Program-made: the position numbers and the translations under genes | Notes under the pieces: generated by a model | Told to the model about the DNA's origin: nothing | The model's input: only the letters and a program-made list of their open reading frames with translations | The model's database searches: none | Shown: positions 60,966 to 64,000 of the stretch, piece after piece | Layout of the letters: the number at the start of each line of letters is the position of its first letter | Position numbering within the stretch: position 1 is the first letter of the stretch | Assembly (NCBI GenBank): GCA_964463135.1 | Contig: CAYXBA010000004.1 | Span: 173,064-237,063 of the forward strand | From: UBA6898 sp964463135 | GTDB taxonomy: Bacteria > Nitrospirota > Thermodesulfovibrionia > Thermodesulfovibrionales > UBA6898 | Direction of reading: 5' to 3' | DNA: 64,000 bases

Positions 60966-61193
60966 TCAGGGAAGTTCTTTATGGAGTTCTGTCCCGAACT
61001 TGGCGTTCAACTCCCGCACTGCAAGAATGAACTGTTTTTTGCCCTCGCGGGTGTCGAGGTCAACACCCTGCTTTATCATATCTTCCTTCAGGGTGTCGAG
61101 GGCCTTGAGATAGAGGTCATCAGGGGCCAGATAATCCTTGATCAGCTGTTCTTTTTCCTGCTCGTTCTTGACATATATTTCTATCCCTGACAT
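60966..61193 (-). CDS. small hypothetical protein
   Basis: A 75-residue charged helical protein with no recognised motif (SGIEIYVKNEQEKEQLIKDYLAPDDLYLKALDTLKEDMIKQGVD). ATG 61193 is preferred because GGGGG lies 6 nt upstream; the frame extends to 61250. It is probably a single gene; no context clue. Confidence 0.6.
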   Translation of the reverse strand: MSGIEIYVKNEQEKEQLIKDYLAPDDLYLKALDTLKEDMIKQGVDLDTREGKKQFILAVRELNAKFGTELHKELP

Positions 61194-61354
61194 AATTGGC
61201 CCCCATTTCATTTTTGATCTATTTTCAGTTAAATACCCGTGCTTTTGCAACCAACCTCCATCAGCCGGGCCTGAACGCGAGATTATGCTTGACAGTTTTC
61301 GTGTTCTCGGTTATGTTTTTAGTTGAAGAATAACTTTAGTAAAGGAGAGGTATT

Positions 61355-62380
61355 GTGCTGAATAAAAAACTTATACTGTTGTTCGTAATTGTTCTATTGA
61401 GCATAGCGTCTTTTGTTCTTGCACAAGAGCGGGAGATAAAAGATTACAAGGTGCAGCAGGGTGATACGCTTTGGGATATTTCAAAGAAGGAACTGAACGA
61501 TCCTTTTCTATGGCCAAAGGTATGGAAAGAAAATCCAGGCATTGCAAATCCGGACAAGCTCGTGCCTGGCCAGACCGTAAAGATACCTCTTTATCTGATA
61601 CAAAAAGAGGTGAAGAACGAAGAACCCATTGCAGAGCCGGTCACAGAGACAGCACCGCGAAAACCTGAACCTGTTGTCGTACCTGCACCGCCCAAGATAA
61701 TAAAGCCCCTTGTGGATGCCAGTCTTTATATGGCAAGCGGCTATATTGCGGCCAGCGTCGACACTGTCGGTCGCGTGGCAGGCTCGCCGTCGAGGAAGAA
61801 TCTCTCAGGCTTACATGATCTGATTTATCTGACTACAAAAACGCCTGCAAAAATCGGGGATAAGTTCTATGTCATAAAGAGACGGGAAGTATTCCATCCG
61901 GCAAATGGCAGACGCGTGGGCGAAATGGTTCACATGCTCGGCATTGCAGAGGTCGTAACGCTCAAGCGGGGCGAAACAGTGGCCAGGGTTCTTAAATCAT
62001 TTGACGAAATAGTTACCGGCAATTGGCTCATTGCTTACTCTGATATGACTCCTCCGGTTGTACATGAGCCTTATCGGAAGCCTAAAGTTGAGGGGTATGT
62101 TATCGACACGCGTGACCGGAGACTGAACAATGGAATGTATGACATCGTTTATCTTGACAAAGGGAAGAATGCCGGCCTTGAAGTCGGAGATGTTATGAGG
62201 GCCATTACCGTAGAGAAGCAGCTGGAGGGCTTTACGACAACGGATCATACCTATCCGCACGGGATAATCCAACTCATAAAGGTATATGACACCACCTCTG
62301 TAGGCGTAGTTCGGGGTGGCGTAGGTGCTATTGATTCAATATTACGGGGCTATCGTGTGGTTCAGTATGATTACGAATAG
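61355..62380 (+). CDS. exported LysM-domain protein
   Basis: A 341-residue protein with a signal peptide (LILLFVIVLLSIASFVLA), a LysM module (KVQQGDTLWDISKKELNDPFLWPKVWKENPGIANPDKLVPGQTVKIP), a Pro/Glu linker and a C-terminal half with two related beta-rich segments (LIYLTTKTPAKIGDKFYVIKR; IVYLDKGKNAGLEVGDVMRAI), resembling a peptidoglycan-associated two-domain protein. The start is GTG 61355 after GGAGAGGT. It probably binds peptidoglycan. Confidence 0.85.
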   Translation: MLNKKLILLFVIVLLSIASFVLAQEREIKDYKVQQGDTLWDISKKELNDPFLWPKVWKENPGIANPDKLVPGQTVKIPLYLIQKEVKNEEPIAEPVTETAPRKPEPVVVPAPPKIIKPLVDASLYMASGYIAASVDTVGRVAGSPSRKNLSGLHDLIYLTTKTPAKIGDKFYVIKRREVFHPANGRRVGEMVHMLGIAEVVTLKRGETVARVLKSFDEIVTGNWLIAYSDMTPPVVHEPYRKPKVEGYVIDTRDRRLNNGMYDIVYLDKGKNAGLEVGDVMRAITVEKQLEGFTTTDHTYPHGIIQLIKVYDTTSVGVVRGGVGAIDSILRGYRVVQYDYE

Positions 62381-62386
62381 AACAGC

Positions 62387-63850
62387 TTAGGCTGATGTAA
62401 GTACTTTTAAGGCCCTGAGACGGCTTGGATGTTTAAGCTTTCTCAGGGCTTTTGCTTCTATCTGCCTCACCCGTTCACGGGTAATCGAAAGATGCCTGCC
62501 AACCTCTTCCAGCGTATGGTCCCGGTCAACGCCTATGCCAAACCGCATCCTGATAACTTTTTCCTCTTTTGGCGTCAGCGTCTTAAGGATCATGAGTATC
62601 TGATCGGAGGTCTCGTTTCTTTCTGCATCAGAATAAGGTGATGGACTGTTCTTGTCGCCGATGAAGTCTTCAAGCTCCGTGTCTTCATCACCAACCGGCG
62701 TCTGAAGGGCAATCGGATCCTGAATTGCGCGGAATACTTCTTCAACCTTTCGGGTAGGAACTCCGAGCTTCTTTGCGATCTCTTCATTGCTCGGTTCCCT
62801 GCCAAGGGCCTGAGTCAATTCCCTCGAAGCCTTGGTAACTCTGTTATAGAATTCCATCATATGGACAGGAACACGGATTGTCTTTGTCTGGTCAATAAGG
62901 GCACGCGTAATTGCCTGGCGTATCCACCACGTTGCATAGGTCGAGAACTTGAATCCCTTCTCGTATTTGAACTTATCAACCGCCTTCATCAGGCCGATAT
63001 TGCCTTCCTGGATAAGGTCAAGGAGCGGGAGCCCCCTTCCCACATAATTTTTCGCAATATTGACCACAAGCCGAAGGTTACGCGTAATAAGCTCATTTTT
63101 CGCTTCCATGACGAGCGCCCTTGCCCTGGTCACCCTGTCCCATTTCTCTTTCAGCTCATCTATCCTGATCCCTATTTCAGTTTCAACTTTCTTGTATTTG
63201 GCCTGTATTTCTTTTGCCAGTTCATTAAGTTTCAGGGGATTGATATCTTTTTTCTTCTTGTCATTTATAAGCTTCTTGAGGTCTTTGAGATTCCCATGCC
63301 GGCCTATCTTTCTGTCAGCAGATTCAATCTCTCGCATGCGCTCATCGAGGATTTTCAGGCTCTTGATCAATGCTTCGTCAGGCTTCTCTTCCTCTTCGCC
63401 TTCTTCAACCTCTTTTTCCTCTATCTCTTCTTCCTCGCCAAGCTGCTCCCGTTCCAGCACCAGTTGTTCTTCGACGCTGGCGTACAAGGGCATTGCCACC
63501 ACAATATCACGGATGATATTTCTACCCTCTTCGAGCCGCTTTGCTAGCTCGGTCTCCTCATCCTTGGTAAGAATAGATATGTCTCCCATGGAGTGGAAGT
63601 AAGCCTGCACAAGGTCTTCGGTCTTTTCATATTCAACCGGCTCCTCCTCGAGCTCCTCCTCAATAGGTGTCTCGTCCTCTACAGAATCGGTGACCTTAAC
63701 GCCCATGTCCTGCAGGAGGTCCATGAGATCTTCTATTTCATCAGGGGAAAAGTACTCGGACGGAAGGGCCTCATTGATCTGGTCATAGGTCAGCACACCC
63801 CGGCGCTTGCCTACGTCAATGATCTCTTCAAATATGTCACGTTCCTTCAT
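62387..63850 (-). CDS. rpoD: RNA polymerase primary sigma factor RpoD
   Basis: A 487-residue sigma-70: regions 1.1-1.2 at the N-terminus, an acidic stretch (EEEEIEEKEVEEGEEEEKPD), region 2 (NLRLVVNIAKNYVGRGLPLLDLIQEGNIGLMKAVDKFKYEKGFKFSTYATWWIRQAITRAL), region 3 and region 4 (HTLEEVGRHLSITRERVRQIEAKALRKLKH). It is the housekeeping sigma. A promoter (63915-63942) and a hairpin (63877-63898) precede it. The neighbouring upstream gene is outside the window. Confidence 0.97.
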   Translation of the reverse strand: MKERDIFEEIIDVGKRRGVLTYDQINEALPSEYFSPDEIEDLMDLLQDMGVKVTDSVEDETPIEEELEEEPVEYEKTEDLVQAYFHSMGDISILTKDEETELAKRLEEGRNIIRDIVVAMPLYASVEEQLVLEREQLGEEEEIEEKEVEEGEEEEKPDEALIKSLKILDERMREIESADRKIGRHGNLKDLKKLINDKKKKDINPLKLNELAKEIQAKYKKVETEIGIRIDELKEKWDRVTRARALVMEAKNELITRNLRLVVNIAKNYVGRGLPLLDLIQEGNIGLMKAVDKFKYEKGFKFSTYATWWIRQAITRALIDQTKTIRVPVHMMEFYNRVTKASRELTQALGREPSNEEIAKKLGVPTRKVEEVFRAIQDPIALQTPVGDEDTELEDFIGDKNSPSPYSDAERNETSDQILMILKTLTPKEEKVIRMRFGIGVDRDHTLEEVGRHLSITRERVRQIEAKALRKLKHPSRLRALKVLTSA

Positions 63851-63870
63851 CGATCACCTTTTGCTGAGGA

Positions 63871-63902
63871 TAAGAAAAGGGGCTCTGTCGGCCCCCTTGC
63901 GT
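63871..63902 (-). terminator. hairpin with T-tail in the rpoD leader
   Basis: AAGGGGC (63877-63883) pairs with GCCCCCTT (63891-63898) with one bulge; on the minus strand the 3' arm is followed by TTTTCTTATCC. It lies downstream of the candidate rpoD promoter, so it can act as an attenuator in the leader or as the terminator of an upstream transcript. Confidence 0.5.
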
Positions 63903-63914
63903 TTATGTGTTTTA

Positions 63915-63942
63915 ATCTTACTACGTTTTTTTCTTTTGGCAA
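63915..63942 (-). promoter_or_regulatory. rpoD promoter
   Basis: TTGCCA (63937-63942), a 16-bp spacer, TAAGAT (63915-63920) on the minus strand, about 65 bp before the rpoD start. No gene is seen in 63943-64000. Confidence 0.5.
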
Positions 63943-64000
63943 GAAGTTTTTTGACAACAGGAGGGAAGAGAAATAAGGGTCAAGCCACACGGTCAATTAG

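Overview
The window looks like a chromosomal piece of a sulfur-metabolising, Gram-negative-type bacterium, most likely a Nitrospirota (Thermodesulfovibrionia-like) lineage. The grounds are a dsrC-dsrMKJOP locus with a CbiA/DsrN homologue, a TonB/BtuB outer-membrane system, System II cytochrome c maturation (CcsA/ResB), Hfq, a LapA-LapB fusion, and moderate GC with interspersed palindromic repeats. This assignment is an inference from gene content; no 16S or dsrAB is present.

Layout. 1-3300 (+): the tail of a CobC-type phosphatase, a cobalamin riboswitch, a BtuB-like receptor and a TonB-like protein, ending in a bidirectional terminator. 3300-13900 (-): a sulfur-energy locus, in transcription order a CbiA/DsrN homologue, a HEAT protein, a zinc-ribbon protein, dsrC, an RsbRD-like regulator, dsrM-K-J-O-P and a ferredoxin, then, from its own promoter, DsrH-, DsrE- and DsrF-like proteins and TusA. 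14000-15700 (+): small cysteine-rich proteins and an AT-rich lipoprotein patch. 15777-20712: glycogen phosphorylase, an exported rhodanese whose two catalytic-loop cysteine codons are both in-frame TGA, an HD hydrolase and a thioredoxin-like protein. 20900-36300 (-): OppD/OppF ATPases, then a tightly spaced nine-gene operon combining a peptide-type ABC transporter (solute-binding protein, two permeases, one fused double ATPase) with five exported or membrane proteins of unknown role. 36400-41600: TPR, ankyrin and giant HEAT proteins. 41600-48340 (-): smc-pilZ-glcD-ccsA-resB. 48486-48583 (+): tRNA-Sec (selC). 48600-53240 (-): methyltransferase, SurA-like, hfq, miaA, mutL. 53395-59414 (+): proA, nadD, rsfS, rlmH, lapAB, nif3-like, a free-standing Thr-tRNA editing domain and a CBM9-like protein. 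59420-64000: an exported repeat-domain protein, a small hypothetical, a LysM protein, and rpoD with its promoter.

The strongest finding is the rhodanese at 18853-19263. Conventional gene calling stops at the first TGA, but the same frame continues through a second TGA two codons later and then through a complete rhodanese C-terminus. Both TGA codons sit where related proteins have Cys, a compact SECIS-like hairpin lies 13 nt after the second TGA, and a tRNA-Sec gene is present 29 kb away. It is best read as an exported selenoprotein with a Sec-Ser-Sec active-site loop.

Other points of interest are a composite repeat inserted in frame into the linker of the CbiA/DsrN homologue, the nine-gene transporter operon with unknown exported partners, a MITE-like or structured element at 20783-20922, a six-codon ORF behind the strong Shine-Dalgarno after the B12 riboswitch, and apparently leaderless promoters.
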